Positions 1-8,836 of a stretch of DNA of 64,000 nt are shown here, one piece after another. The notes below the pieces were generated by a model. The model saw nothing but the letters and a program-made list of their open reading frames with translations, did no database searches and was not told where the DNA came from. The stretch comes from Glutamicibacter sp. B1. GTDB taxonomy: Bacteria > Actinomycetota > Actinomycetes > Actinomycetales > Micrococcaceae. The DNA is taken from NCBI RefSeq assembly GCF_039602135.1, contig NZ_CP125942.1, positions 2,728,001 to 2,792,000 on the forward strand. Reading direction: 5' to 3'. Every line of letters begins with the position of its first letter. Within the stretch, counting starts at the first letter, position 1. Made by a program: the position numbers and the translations under genes.

Positions 1-1032
1 ACCGGCGGCGGTGAAGCGGTGGAGTCGGCCTTCAAACTGGCTAAACAGCATTTCAAAATGAAGGGCAAGCCGGGTAAGACCAAGGTCATCTCTCGTGCTT
101 TGGCCTACCACGGCACCCCACAGGGCGCGTTGGCCATCACTTCCCTGCCGGATATGAAAACTCCATTTGAGCCGCTGGTGCCTGGCACTTTCCGAGTGCC
201 GAACACCAATTTTTACCGGGCGCCTGAGATGTTTGCCGACAATGAGAAGGACTTCGGGTTGTGGGCCGCAGAGCGCATCCGAGAAGCCATCGAATTTGAA
301 GGCCCGGACTCCGTGGCCGCGGTCTTCCTGGAACCCGTGCAGAATTCCGGTGGGTGCTTCCCGCCGCCTCCGGGATATTTTGATCGGGTGCGCGAAATCT
401 GCGACGAGTACGACGTACTGCTCGTTTCTGACGAGACCATCTGCGCTTTCGGGCGCATTGGATCGATGTTCGCGTGCAATGACTTTGGGTATGTTCCCGA
501 CATCATCACCTCCGCCAAGGCGTTGACCAGTGGTTACGTGCCGCTGGGCGTGATGGTCGTTTCCGACAAGCTTTTTGAACCCTTCACCAAGGGTGATACC
601 ACGTTCTACCACGGCTACACCTTCGGCGGACATCCGGTGGCCGCAGCGGTCGCCATGGCGAACCTCGATATTTTCGAGCGCGAAGGGCTGAACGCGAATG
701 TGAAGAACAATGCGGATAACTTCAAAGCGACGCTGAGCAAGCTGACCGATCTGGATATCGTCGGCGATGTGCGCGGTGCCGGGTATTTTTACGGGATCGA
801 ACTGGTCAAAGACAAAGCCACCAAGCAGACCTTTAACGACGATGAGTCCGAACGTCTACTGCGTGGCTATCTCACTCCTGCCCTGTGGGAGGCGGGTTTG
901 TATTGTCGTGCCGATGACCGTGGCGACCCGGTCATCCAGCTGGCCCCGCCGATCACCATCGGACAACCGGAATTTGATCAGATCGAATCCATCCTCCGTT
1001 CGGTACTCAGTGAGGCTGCGAACAAGATTTAG
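1..1032 (+). CDS. class III aminotransferase, 5' end outside window
   Basis: The reading frame is open from base 1, so the start lies outside the window; 343 residues are visible and about 100 N-terminal residues are missing compared with the usual 440-460. It is a PLP-dependent fold-type I (class III, omega-amino acid type) aminotransferase: it begins at the conserved TGGGEAVE segment, has the paired SDET strand that contacts the cofactor, and the PLP lysine lies in SAKALTSGY (visible residue 173). The amino donor cannot be read from sequence; glycine, GABA, beta-alanine and polyamine-derived donors are all possible. A second class III aminotransferase is encoded at 7293-8660, with a PucR regulator and an mmsA-type dehydrogenase between them. 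A hairpin follows the stop codon. Confidence 0.9.
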   Translation, partial: TGGGEAVESAFKLAKQHFKMKGKPGKTKVISRALAYHGTPQGALAITSLPDMKTPFEPLVPGTFRVPNTNFYRAPEMFADNEKDFGLWAAERIREAIEFEGPDSVAAVFLEPVQNSGGCFPPPPGYFDRVREICDEYDVLLVSDETICAFGRIGSMFACNDFGYVPDIITSAKALTSGYVPLGVMVVSDKLFEPFTKGDTTFYHGYTFGGHPVAAAVAMANLDIFEREGLNANVKNNADNFKATLSKLTDLDIVGDVRGAGYFYGIELVKDKATKQTFNDDESERLLRGYLTPALWEAGLYCRADDRGDPVIQLAPPITIGQPEFDQIESILRSVLSEAANKI

Positions 1033-1037
1033 AGCTA

Positions 1038-1063
1038 ATGGCCCGCAGAAACCTGCGGGCCAT
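1038..1063 (+). terminator. hairpin after the aminotransferase
   Basis: An 11-bp perfect stem (1038-1048 with 1053-1063) with an AAAC loop begins 5 nt after the stop codon. It is GC-rich and followed by only a weak T run (AAATCT), so it is a probable but not textbook intrinsic terminator. Confidence 0.6.
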
Positions 1064-1195
1064 AAATCTGCACGTCAGCGTCATATGAAGCGCCAAATCT
1101 TCACTGTTTGTCGCTCAATTGGTGCTTTGTGTCATAGGCCACTAGTCTGTGGACTAAGACGATGTAGATCGCCTTTGGAAGATGGCAGGAAGCTC

Positions 1196-2254
1196 ATGAC
1201 TTTGGAACCGACCAGAATCAGGCTTGCACGGGAACGTGCAGCGTTGAGCCGCTCTGCTCTGGCTACGTCACTGGGCATCAATGAGCGGGAACTGGCACAT
1301 GCCCCGGAGCAGCTCAGCCATCGGTTAGCCGAGTTGCTGGATTGCTCCCCCACCTATTTCACGCTGCCCGCAACCTGTGGCATAGATACTGAACGGATGT
1401 TTTTCCGAAGCCCACGACGTACCAGTACCGTGCAAAAACGTGCTGCGGCCGCGGTCGGGCGCACCGGCGTTGATCTGTATCGCCTGATCACCCAAAACTT
1501 TGCTTTACCAGAGACCGAAGTACCGGACCTGACCGGTTACAGCTTTGCCGAGGCAGCCGTGCAATTGCGTCTTGATTGGGATCTTGGTTGCGGGGCTTTG
1601 CCCGATATGATGCACCTGCTCGAATCGCACGGAGTTCGCGTGTTGAGCCTTCCACCGGAGCTGGATGCGGTGAAAACTTTCAGCTTCTGGGAAGACGGCC
1701 AGGCCTTCATCTTCCTAGCCTCGATGTCCGCTGTGGCCCAGCGTTTCGCGCTCGCCCACGAATTAGGACACCTGCTTTTGCATTCCTCCTTGGGTGAGCA
1801 AGGCGAACAACTGGCGGCCGCAGAGTTAGAAGCAGATCAATTTGCCGCGCAGCTTTTATTGCCGGCGTTGTCCTTACAAGTGCGGGTGTCCGACTCGTTG
1901 CAGATCCCGCAACTGCTGAGGCTCGAAGAACACTTCGGGGTGCCGGCCGGCGTGATTCTCACTCATAGTCGGGCTTGCGGAGTGATTAGTGCCGAGACTT
2001 ATTGCTGGCTCTTCCAGGAGTTGTCTTTGGAGGCACCGGCGGACGTGCAGCCGGTGACATCTCGAGTCTTCTCCTTGGTGTTCCCCTCCCTGCAGTTGGA
2101 TCATCGCACCAGTACCTCGGTGATCGCCCGCGAGTTGGGGCTGCGTGAGCAGCACATCCATGAACTGACTTTTGGGCAGGCTTTTGTGCTGTTGGCGGGG
2201 CAGAATCAGCAAGAGCCTGGAGAAGTGCATCGCGGTCACCTGCGCGCACTGTAA
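1196..2254 (+). CDS. helix-turn-helix / ImmA-IrrE metallopeptidase protein
   Basis: A 352-residue protein with an N-terminal XRE-like helix-turn-helix (about residues 1-60) and a C-terminal ImmA/IrrE (COG2856) peptidase domain with the zinc motif HELGH at residues 188-192. Proteins of this architecture act as transcription factors or cleave partner repressors under stress; here neither target nor partner is evident. The ATG at 1196 was chosen over upstream in-frame starts because the helix-turn-helix begins directly after it and a GGAAG sequence precedes it. Residues after about 230 are a less conserved C-terminal extension. The gene is flanked by an unrelated aminotransferase and a convergent nuclease, so the neighbourhood gives no functional hint. 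Confidence 0.85.
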   Translation: MTLEPTRIRLARERAALSRSALATSLGINERELAHAPEQLSHRLAELLDCSPTYFTLPATCGIDTERMFFRSPRRTSTVQKRAAAAVGRTGVDLYRLITQNFALPETEVPDLTGYSFAEAAVQLRLDWDLGCGALPDMMHLLESHGVRVLSLPPELDAVKTFSFWEDGQAFIFLASMSAVAQRFALAHELGHLLLHSSLGEQGEQLAAAELEADQFAAQLLLPALSLQVRVSDSLQIPQLLRLEEHFGVPAGVILTHSRACGVISAETYCWLFQELSLEAPADVQPVTSRVFSLVFPSLQLDHRTSTSVIARELGLREQHIHELTFGQAFVLLAGQNQQEPGEVHRGHLRAL

Positions 2255-2283
2255 CGGTAGCTTGAGGGGCGGGGCAGCGTTAG

Positions 2284-4059
2284 CTAGGGCTCGACGATTT
2301 CAACAGTCAATGTGCCTGCACGCCATTTCGCGGTCATCTCTTGCGCCAACGCGTCGCTGGCTAGGGCCTGTTCAGGGGTCATAAAGTAGGTGTTGACGCG
2401 TAATTCTTGCTTGGGGTCAAGGTCCGGTGATAACAACACCATGGGTCGGCAACCTGGGATTTTGACTGCGTGGAAGAGTCCGCAGTGCCTCTCGACATGG
2501 TGGACCGGGCAGCACAGGGCTGCCGAGTGGATGTCGGTGCATCCGCCCCTCTCCCACGGATCAAGATGGTCCAGCTCGCAGCGTTCGACGGGCATGGCGC
2601 AGCCCGGATAAGCGCAGCCTTGATAGGCAGCACGGATCGTTCGGCCTTGGGCTTTGGTGAACAGTCGTTGGGTGCGTCCCAAGTCGAGTGGCAGAGATTT
2701 GCCATTAAGAATCACCGGATAGATTCCGGCATTGCACATAGCGGTGCGCGCTTCTCCCGGTGAGAGCATGAGCCCGGAGGAACTTACCGCGTAATTTGGT
2801 GCCCCTTGAAGCATTTTCTCGTAGTCCAATATGACACTGACCTGCGCGGTAGCTAGTCCCGCATGGTTGGATCCCGGTGGCTGGCCCGCTCGGTGATCGC
2901 TCGCTCGATGATCTTTGAGAAGTAGGGCCATGAGGCCGATGAGTCGTCGGCGTTCGGGTTTCAAGTCTTCCCAGGCTGGGGTGGATTCACCCCGAGTGCT
3001 TGCGGCCTCGACATCCGATTCCATTTCAGGTGGGTCCGTGTCTGGATCGGCATCTGGGTCGGCGGCAGAGTCCGGGTCCGTGTCTGGATCGGTGTCTGGG
3101 TTGGAGGCAGAGTCTTGTGCAGGTTCCGGAATAGGCGGGAGGTCGTCTTCTTCGCGGGCCCAGTCGGGTTTGGTGGAATCATCGTCCCACCCCTCGCCCT
3201 TTTCGCCGGTGATTTCAGCTTCAGCTTCCTGCAGACCTTGGCGGTCACCGGCCTGCGTGGCCGGGTTACCTGTGCCAGCGAAATGGGCCTCGATCACGGC
3301 GGCCTGGGAGGGAAGAACGCGCAGAATGTATTCGATCAACCCACGGCGGGTACCGCGTCGGAAGAGACCGACTTCGTCCAGCAGTGCTTTGAGCGGACGT
3401 TTACCGGCTTTGACCTGGGCGACCATGTTGGCGATGTGTTTGCGCGCAGATTTAGGGTCGCTGTGGATCAGTTGGTGGGCATCGGACTGCAGCTGCTGTT
3501 TTTGTTCCGCCCCGGCAGCACCGTCCGGCAAGTCCTTGCGGGTGGAGTGCAGTTTGAGTGCGGTGGCGGCCACCAGGCGCGGATCAAGGGCCGGATCGGC
3601 AAAGTCGGTGGCCAGTTCCGTCAGCCACGGGTCGATCGGCTGACCGGAATCGTCCACGCCGCCAATCAGGCAGTCGGCTTGAACCAGCCGATCGTGGGCG
3701 ATGTTGCGCGGGATATCTAACCAGTCCTGCATGAAGGAACGGGCCGAGTGGAAGGCGGTGCGTCCGGCGGTGGTGTGGCCTTCCGCGGCGGCGAAGTTGG
3801 ACTCGGTGGGCTCCGCGCCGGCTTGGGCGACGGCTTGCAGGGATGGTTGGTCGAGCTTGTGGGCACCGCTGCGGCGTACCGCATGGGCCATGTGGATTTG
3901 CGCACGGGCTTGTTCGGCACCCAACGCCTCGATCAGCATCCCAAAACAGGCCGCATGCCCGGGTGATAGTTGCGGGTCGCTGAGCACAGCGGTGGCCGAG
4001 GCGGTCAGTTCTGCCGCGACGGACAGATTCGCGAGGGCTTGGGCGGTGGCTGTGCTCAT
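2284..4059 (-). CDS. DUF222 / HNH endonuclease domain protein
   Basis: A 591-residue protein of the multi-copy actinobacterial family with an N-terminal DUF222 region and a C-terminal HNH domain. The HNH core is visible at about residues 480-520: CAYPGC and CCPVHH give the zinc-binding cysteines and histidines, and CELDH (about 494-498) carries the catalytic histidine. Between the two parts is a low-complexity acidic linker rich in Asp-Pro, produced in part by a 42-bp tandem duplication (3032-3115). The biological role of this family is not settled; homologues are often scattered through actinobacterial genomes and some resemble mobile or selfish elements. No signal peptide or membrane segment is seen. 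It lies convergent to the ImmA gene and 71 bp downstream of the pucR-type gene on the same strand. Confidence 0.88.
   Translation of the reverse strand: MSTATAQALANLSVAAELTASATAVLSDPQLSPGHAACFGMLIEALGAEQARAQIHMAHAVRRSGAHKLDQPSLQAVAQAGAEPTESNFAAAEGHTTAGRTAFHSARSFMQDWLDIPRNIAHDRLVQADCLIGGVDDSGQPIDPWLTELATDFADPALDPRLVAATALKLHSTRKDLPDGAAGAEQKQQLQSDAHQLIHSDPKSARKHIANMVAQVKAGKRPLKALLDEVGLFRRGTRRGLIEYILRVLPSQAAVIEAHFAGTGNPATQAGDRQGLQEAEAEITGEKGEGWDDDSTKPDWAREEDDLPPIPEPAQDSASNPDTDPDTDPDSAADPDADPDTDPPEMESDVEAASTRGESTPAWEDLKPERRRLIGLMALLLKDHRASDHRAGQPPGSNHAGLATAQVSVILDYEKMLQGAPNYAVSSSGLMLSPGEARTAMCNAGIYPVILNGKSLPLDLGRTQRLFTKAQGRTIRAAYQGCAYPGCAMPVERCELDHLDPWERGGCTDIHSAALCCPVHHVERHCGLFHAVKIPGCRPMVLLSPDLDPKQELRVNTYFMTPEQALASDALAQEMTAKWRAGTLTVEIVEP
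3032..3115 (-). repeat. two 42-bp tandem repeats inside the HNH gene
   Basis: Bases 3032-3073 and 3074-3115 are adjacent near-identical copies (the first 28 bases differ at only two positions). The period is 14 codons, so the duplication stays in frame and lengthens the Asp/Pro-rich linker. It is a likely site of length variation between strains. Confidence 0.8.
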
Positions 4060-4130
4060 GTCCCCCAGAATGCCGGTGATCGAGGGGTCGGCCGCCGGTC
4101 CGGGATCGAACTGTGGATAACGCGAGGCAC

Positions 4131-5657
4131 TCAGCCGTGCAAGCGGTACCAGAGCAGTGCCACCTGCAAGCTGGCGCGGGATTCGGCCGAGTCCAACCCC
4201 ACGCCGAGTTTGGCTTCTAGTTTGGCCAGCCGGGCGTAGAGGGTGGGCCTTGAGAGGTAGCCTGCCTTGGCCAACGCGGACTTGTTGCCGCTGTGCGCGA
4301 GATAGAGTTCGAGCAGATCAAGGGCTGGTTCATCGAGGGGGTTGAGCAGTGCGCCGAGTTCGGCGTGGGCGAAAGTGCGCAGGCGAGGATCGTTGCCCAT
4401 CGAGGAGAGCACCCCGCGCAGGCGCAGATCGGCGAAACGGTAATAGGGCCGGGCGCGGGTGGGCAGGTTCGGCACAATTTCAGCGACCTGGGAGGCCTGT
4501 TCGAGTCCGGCGATCGCGGTCGCGAGCGTACCTTCGGGGCCAATGCCGATAGCGACCGGATCGGTAAGTTGTTCGGCCAGCCGGCGGGTGAATCCTTGCA
4601 GGGTGGAGTCGGTCAGTTCGCGGGCGCGCACCGGGATGAGCAGCGCGAGGTAACCGGGTTTGAGCAGGCCAGCGAGGATGCCTAGGTGCAGGGTGTCAGC
4701 GAGCTGATCGAGCACTTCTAACAGGGCACGGTCAGCCAGTTGCGTTTCGGTGGCGCTGGCAGCGGCGGCGGTGGAGATGACCACGGGAACATAATAGGGC
4801 GCTGAGGCCAGGCCGAGGGCTTGGGTGCGAATGGCGAGTTCTTTTTCGCTGTACTGGTGTCCGGCGGCCAGTTCGTGCAGGGTCGCGGTGCGGGTTTGGT
4901 AGAGCAACTCCCGTTCGTCGCGCCCGGAAAGGCGGGCAATGGTCAGCGCCTGTCCGGCGCGCTCCAGGACCATCGCGGCCCGGTCGTCATCGGCCAGGTC
5001 GGCGGGGATGATGAGCCGGCCCCAGCGTCGCCGGGCAGCCCCTACCGGAGTTTGCAGCCAGTCTTCTGCCCCGGTGGCACGCCCGGTGTGCTCTAGGAAG
5101 CCGACAAATTTGGAGCGGTTGATCCAGTCTTCGAGCTGGGCTTGGGCGTGGGCGAGCACCCGGTGGCGGACATCTTCGAGCACTACCGGGGCGTTCAGCA
5201 GTTGCGCGGTGCTCGAAACGATCTGGGCTTCGTCGGCTTCGCTCAGGGACAGCTCGGTGTAGATTTCGTGCACGGTGCGCGAGAATTGCACGGCTTCGAG
5301 CTGTTGGGCCACGAGTAGTTGGTGAATGACCTCGGTGATCGCCACAAAGCGGGTGCGGCGGCGCAGGACGATGACCGGTAGGCCCAGATCTGAGGCGTTG
5401 ATGCTGGTGCCACTGGTGTCTTCGATGATCACCGCGACCACCCCGGCACCACGCAGTGCGCTGATGAAGGCGCGCACGTCGTTGACATTGCGTAGCGTGC
5501 TGAGCACCAATTCGCCGCCGGAGAGAAGCTCGATATTTTCGCTGGATTCAGTGACGTGGACCCAGCGCAGCTCGGCATCTAGTCCGTCGGCACACAGGAT
5601 TTGTGGTTCGGCGGCCTGCACTACCGGCAGTTCTAGCACTTCTCTCACCGTCAGCAT
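4131..5657 (-). CDS. PucR-family transcriptional regulator
   Basis: A 508-residue regulator with the family layout: an N-terminal PucR-like purine-catabolism sensor domain (about 1-120, beginning LTVREVLELPVV), a central GGDEF-like region, and a C-terminal PucR helix-turn-helix (about residues 450-500, containing NKSALAKAGYLSRPTLYARL). PucR proteins control uptake and degradation of purines, amino acids, amines or polyamines. It is transcribed divergently from the mmsA-type dehydrogenase and aminotransferase genes across a 125-bp gap, the usual layout for a regulator and its target operon, so it probably controls that operon. The effector is not predictable; an omega-amino acid or its semialdehyde is a reasonable guess. 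The start is the only ATG near the conserved N-terminus. Confidence 0.88.
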   Translation of the reverse strand: MLTVREVLELPVVQAAEPQILCADGLDAELRWVHVTESSENIELLSGGELVLSTLRNVNDVRAFISALRGAGVVAVIIEDTSGTSINASDLGLPVIVLRRRTRFVAITEVIHQLLVAQQLEAVQFSRTVHEIYTELSLSEADEAQIVSSTAQLLNAPVVLEDVRHRVLAHAQAQLEDWINRSKFVGFLEHTGRATGAEDWLQTPVGAARRRWGRLIIPADLADDDRAAMVLERAGQALTIARLSGRDERELLYQTRTATLHELAAGHQYSEKELAIRTQALGLASAPYYVPVVISTAAAASATETQLADRALLEVLDQLADTLHLGILAGLLKPGYLALLIPVRARELTDSTLQGFTRRLAEQLTDPVAIGIGPEGTLATAIAGLEQASQVAEIVPNLPTRARPYYRFADLRLRGVLSSMGNDPRLRTFAHAELGALLNPLDEPALDLLELYLAHSGNKSALAKAGYLSRPTLYARLAKLEAKLGVGLDSAESRASLQVALLWYRLHG

Positions 5658-5693
5658 TTTTTACACTCCGTCATAGATCCTGAATAAATCATG

Positions 5694-5708
5694 ACACAGT
5701 GACCGTGT
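5694..5708. promoter_or_regulatory. possible operator between pucR-type gene and mmsA
   Basis: The dyad ACAC-N7-GTGT lies in the 125-bp divergent intergenic region, which must carry promoters for both genes. Arms are short and no PucR consensus was available for comparison, so this is tentative. The mmsA Shine-Dalgarno (AAAGGA) lies at about 5770-5775. Confidence 0.3.
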
Positions 5709-5782
5709 TCTAGCTCATAGTGATGACCCATGATGAAGACAAGCCAATGAAGATACGTCCATAAACGTGAAAGGACCCCACG

Positions 5783-7285
5783 ATGAGCACCACGCTAACC
5801 GATACCCTGCAGCACTGGATCAACAACGCGGCCTATTCGGCCGATGAGCGCACCGGAAAAATCTACAACCCAGCCACCGGCGAGGTCGCCCGCACCGTGC
5901 AGTTGGCTTCCAAAGCCACCACCGAGGTAGCGATCGCCGCGGCCGCCGAAGCTTTCCCCAAGTGGCGGGATACTTCCTTGGCTCGTCGCACCGCCATCAT
6001 GTTCAACTTCCGCCAGCTGTTGGCCGAACGCAAGGGCGAACTGGCAGCCATCATTACCGCTGAACACGGCAAGGTACTCGATGATGCACTGGGCGAAGTA
6101 GCCCGCGGACTAGAAGTAGTGGAATTGGCCTGCAACGCTCCCTACCTACTCAAGGGCGAATACTCGCAGAATGCTTCCACAGGGGTGGATGTTCAATCCT
6201 TGCGCCAGCCGGTCGGCGTTTCGGCGATCATCTCACCTTTCAATTTCCCGGCCATGGTGCCGCTGTGGTTCTTCCCCGTGGCGATCGCCGCCGGTAACGC
6301 GGTGGTGCTCAAGCCATCGGAGAAGGACCCCACCGCATCGATCTGGTTGGCACAGCTCTTCGCCGAAGCCGGCCTGCCCGAAGGCGTGCTGAATGTGGTG
6401 CACGGGGACAAGGAATCGGTGGACACCCTGCTCACCGATTCGCGCGTGAACTCGGTATCCTTTGTCGGATCCACCCCGATCGCCCAGTACGTCTACTCCA
6501 CCGGCACCGCCCACGGTAAGCGCGTGCAAGCCTTCGGCGGCGCAAAGAACCACATGCTCGTTTTGCCAGATGCGGATCTGGATCTGGCAGCAGACATGGC
6601 CGTCAACGCCGGCTTCGGTGCGGCCGGCGAGCGCTGCATGGCAATCTCGGTGGTCGTAGCCTTGGAGTCGATGGCCGATGAACTGGTAGCAAAGATCGCC
6701 GAACGTGCCAAGACCCTGCGGGTGGGTGATGGAACCCGCGGTTGCGATATGGGACCGCTGATCACCGGGGAACACAAGGCCAAGGTGGCCGGCTACATCG
6801 ACGCTGGTGTTGAAGCCGGCGCTGAACTGGTGATCGATGGTCGCACCGGCACCGTGGATGCTGAGGGTGAAGGCTTCTTCCTGCATCCGACGATGTTCGA
6901 TAAGGTCGGCACCGACATGTCCATCTACACCGATGAGATCTTCGGCCCGGTCCTCTCGGTGGTGCGTGTGGACTCCTTCAACGAGGGGATCGAGATCATC
7001 AACTCCTCGCCTTATGGCAATGGCACCGCGATCTTCACCAATGACGGCGGGGCGGCCCGACGCTTTGAAGACGAGATCCAAGTGGGTATGGTCGGAGTGA
7101 ACGTGCCGATCCCGGTACCGGTGGGTTACCACTCCTTCGGCGGTTGGAAGGCCTCGCTCTTTGGCGACCAGCACGCGTACGGACCGGAAGGCTTCAAGTT
7201 CTTTACCCGCAATAAGGTCGTGACCAAGCGCTGGCTAGACCCTAGCCACGGTGGCATCAACCTCGGCTTCCCACAGAACGACTAG
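5783..7285 (+). CDS. mmsA: CoA-acylating methylmalonate-semialdehyde dehydrogenase
   Basis: A 500-residue NAD-dependent enzyme of the MmsA/IolA branch of aldehyde dehydrogenases, which convert methylmalonate semialdehyde or malonate semialdehyde to propionyl- or acetyl-CoA. Family marks: the catalytic cysteine in GAAGERCMA (Cys at about 285), the ISPFNFPAMVPLWFFP segment, and the C-terminal VNVPIPVPVGYHSFGGWK signature that separates MmsA from other ALDHs. The next gene is an aminotransferase starting 7 nt after this stop, so the pair could deaminate a beta-amino acid (for example beta-alanine or 3-aminoisobutyrate) and oxidise the resulting semialdehyde. AAAGGA precedes the ATG. The divergent PucR gene is the likely regulator. 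Confidence 0.93.
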   Translation: MSTTLTDTLQHWINNAAYSADERTGKIYNPATGEVARTVQLASKATTEVAIAAAAEAFPKWRDTSLARRTAIMFNFRQLLAERKGELAAIITAEHGKVLDDALGEVARGLEVVELACNAPYLLKGEYSQNASTGVDVQSLRQPVGVSAIISPFNFPAMVPLWFFPVAIAAGNAVVLKPSEKDPTASIWLAQLFAEAGLPEGVLNVVHGDKESVDTLLTDSRVNSVSFVGSTPIAQYVYSTGTAHGKRVQAFGGAKNHMLVLPDADLDLAADMAVNAGFGAAGERCMAISVVVALESMADELVAKIAERAKTLRVGDGTRGCDMGPLITGEHKAKVAGYIDAGVEAGAELVIDGRTGTVDAEGEGFFLHPTMFDKVGTDMSIYTDEIFGPVLSVVRVDSFNEGIEIINSSPYGNGTAIFTNDGGAARRFEDEIQVGMVGVNVPIPVPVGYHSFGGWKASLFGDQHAYGPEGFKFFTRNKVVTKRWLDPSHGGINLGFPQND

Positions 7286-7292
7286 GAATATC

Positions 7293-8660
7293 ATGAGCGA
7301 GCAATTGACCGAAGAAATTACCAGCAAGCAGATCGCCGCCGGCCAGCGGGCCTACGAGCTGGATCGTGAACATGTCTTCCATTCCTGGCAGGCGCAGGGG
7401 CCATTTAGCCCCATGACGATCTTGAAGACCGAGGGATCCTACGTGTGGGACGGTGAGGGCAATAAGCTCATCGACCTCTCCAGCCAGTTGGTGAACACGA
7501 ATATCGGACACCAGCATCCCAAGGTGATCGCAGCGATCCAGGAGCAGGCGGGCAAGATCGCGACCATCGCACCCCAGCACGTGAATGATGCACGCAGCGA
7601 AGCGGCCCGACTAATCGCCAAGCACACCCCAGGTGAGTTGAACAAGATCTTCTTCACCAATGGTGGAGCCGATGCGGTGGAGCATGCGGTACGGATGGCC
7701 CGGGTACATACCGGCAAGCACAAGGTGCTTTCGGCCTACCGTTCCTACCATGGCGGCACCCACCTGGCGGTGAATATCACCGGTGACCCACGGCGTTTTG
7801 CTTCGGATCATGCCAGTGACGGCGTGGTGCATTTCTTCCCTGCCTACCCATACCGTTCCTACTTCAATTCCACGAGCCTTGAGGAGGAGACCACTCGGGC
7901 GCTCAAGCACCTAGAGGACACGATTCTGCTCGAAGGCCCGGGAACCATCGCTGCGATCATCCTCGAGTCCATTCCGGGCACCGCGGGCATTTATCTGCCA
8001 CCTCCCGGATACCTTGAGGGTGTGCGTGAGCTGACTAAGAAGCATGGCATCGTGTACATCGCCGATGAAGTGATGGCCGGGTTCGGGCGCAGTGGCGAAT
8101 GGTTCGCGGTAAACCACTGGGACATCACCCCAGACCTGATGACCTTCGCCAAGGGAGTGAACTCCGGCTATGTTCCATTGGGCGGTGTGGCCATCAGCCC
8201 GGAAATCTTTGAAACCTTCCGTGAGAGGGTCTACCCCGGCGGGCTGACCTACTCTGGCCATCCCCTGGCCTGTGCTGCGGCGGTTGCCACCATCACCGCG
8301 ATGGAGGATGAGGGCCTGGTCGAGAATGCCAAACGCTTGGGTGAGCAGATCATTGGCCCGCGCCTGGCGCAGTTCGCCAAGGATCACCCTTCGGTGGGTG
8401 AGGTCCGTGGAACCGGGGTGTTCTGGGCGATCGAACTGGTGAAAAACCGGGAGACTCGTGAACCGCTGGCGGCCTATGGCGGCAGCAGCCCCGAGATTAA
8501 CCAGGTGGTTGGTGCAGCGAAGAAGGCAGGTCTACTCCCCTTCGCTAACTTCAACCGATTGCACGTGGTTCCGGCGATGAATATTGAGGACGAGGTACTG
8601 ATCGAGGCACTAGATCGTCTGGAGCAGGCACTGATCGTCGCTGATAGTTTCGTCGAATAA
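7293..8660 (+). CDS. class III omega-amino acid aminotransferase
   Basis: A 455-residue PLP-dependent aminotransferase. The PLP lysine lies in FAKGVNSGY (Lys 287), preceded by the IADEVMAGFGR cofactor strand. It is in one operon with mmsA, 7 nt downstream, and the ATG at 7293 follows AGGAAT at a short distance; longer in-frame starts would overlap mmsA. By family and context it probably moves the amino group of beta-alanine, 3-aminoisobutyrate or a similar omega-amino acid to pyruvate or 2-oxoglutarate, supplying the semialdehyde for MmsA. It differs clearly from the partial aminotransferase at the window start, so the two are old paralogues and not a recent duplication. Confidence 0.9.
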   Translation: MSEQLTEEITSKQIAAGQRAYELDREHVFHSWQAQGPFSPMTILKTEGSYVWDGEGNKLIDLSSQLVNTNIGHQHPKVIAAIQEQAGKIATIAPQHVNDARSEAARLIAKHTPGELNKIFFTNGGADAVEHAVRMARVHTGKHKVLSAYRSYHGGTHLAVNITGDPRRFASDHASDGVVHFFPAYPYRSYFNSTSLEEETTRALKHLEDTILLEGPGTIAAIILESIPGTAGIYLPPPGYLEGVRELTKKHGIVYIADEVMAGFGRSGEWFAVNHWDITPDLMTFAKGVNSGYVPLGGVAISPEIFETFRERVYPGGLTYSGHPLACAAAVATITAMEDEGLVENAKRLGEQIIGPRLAQFAKDHPSVGEVRGTGVFWAIELVKNRETREPLAAYGGSSPEINQVVGAAKKAGLLPFANFNRLHVVPAMNIEDEVLIEALDRLEQALIVADSFVE

Positions 8661-8668
8661 AGCAGTGA

Positions 8669-8709
8669 ACCGGCAGGATGGCCCCGAGCTATCCTGCCGG
8701 TTCTCTTTT
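8669..8709 (+). terminator. intrinsic terminator of the mmsA operon
   Basis: An 11-bp perfect stem (8669-8679 with 8691-8701) and TCTCTTTT tail, 8 nt after the aminotransferase stop. It closes the mmsA-aminotransferase operon. Confidence 0.85.
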
Positions 8710-8836
8710 GTGGCAGCACCAGAATGCTTTACGTAATGATCAGCTACCAGTGAACTCACGCACCAGTAGTTATGCGAGTTATGAAATACTGATCAACAAA
8801 GCATTTTGTGCCATCTGCGGGAGGACGACAGTAATT

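Noticed and set aside
767-1195. In-frame extension of the ImmA gene upstream of 1196
   Set aside because: It would overlap the aminotransferase gene and the hairpin at 1038-1063, and the helix-turn-helix begins only after 1196.
6233-7174. Long open frame on the minus strand opposite mmsA
   Set aside because: Antisense of a certain gene, His/Asp-rich composition typical of reverse-strand shadows in GC-rich DNA.
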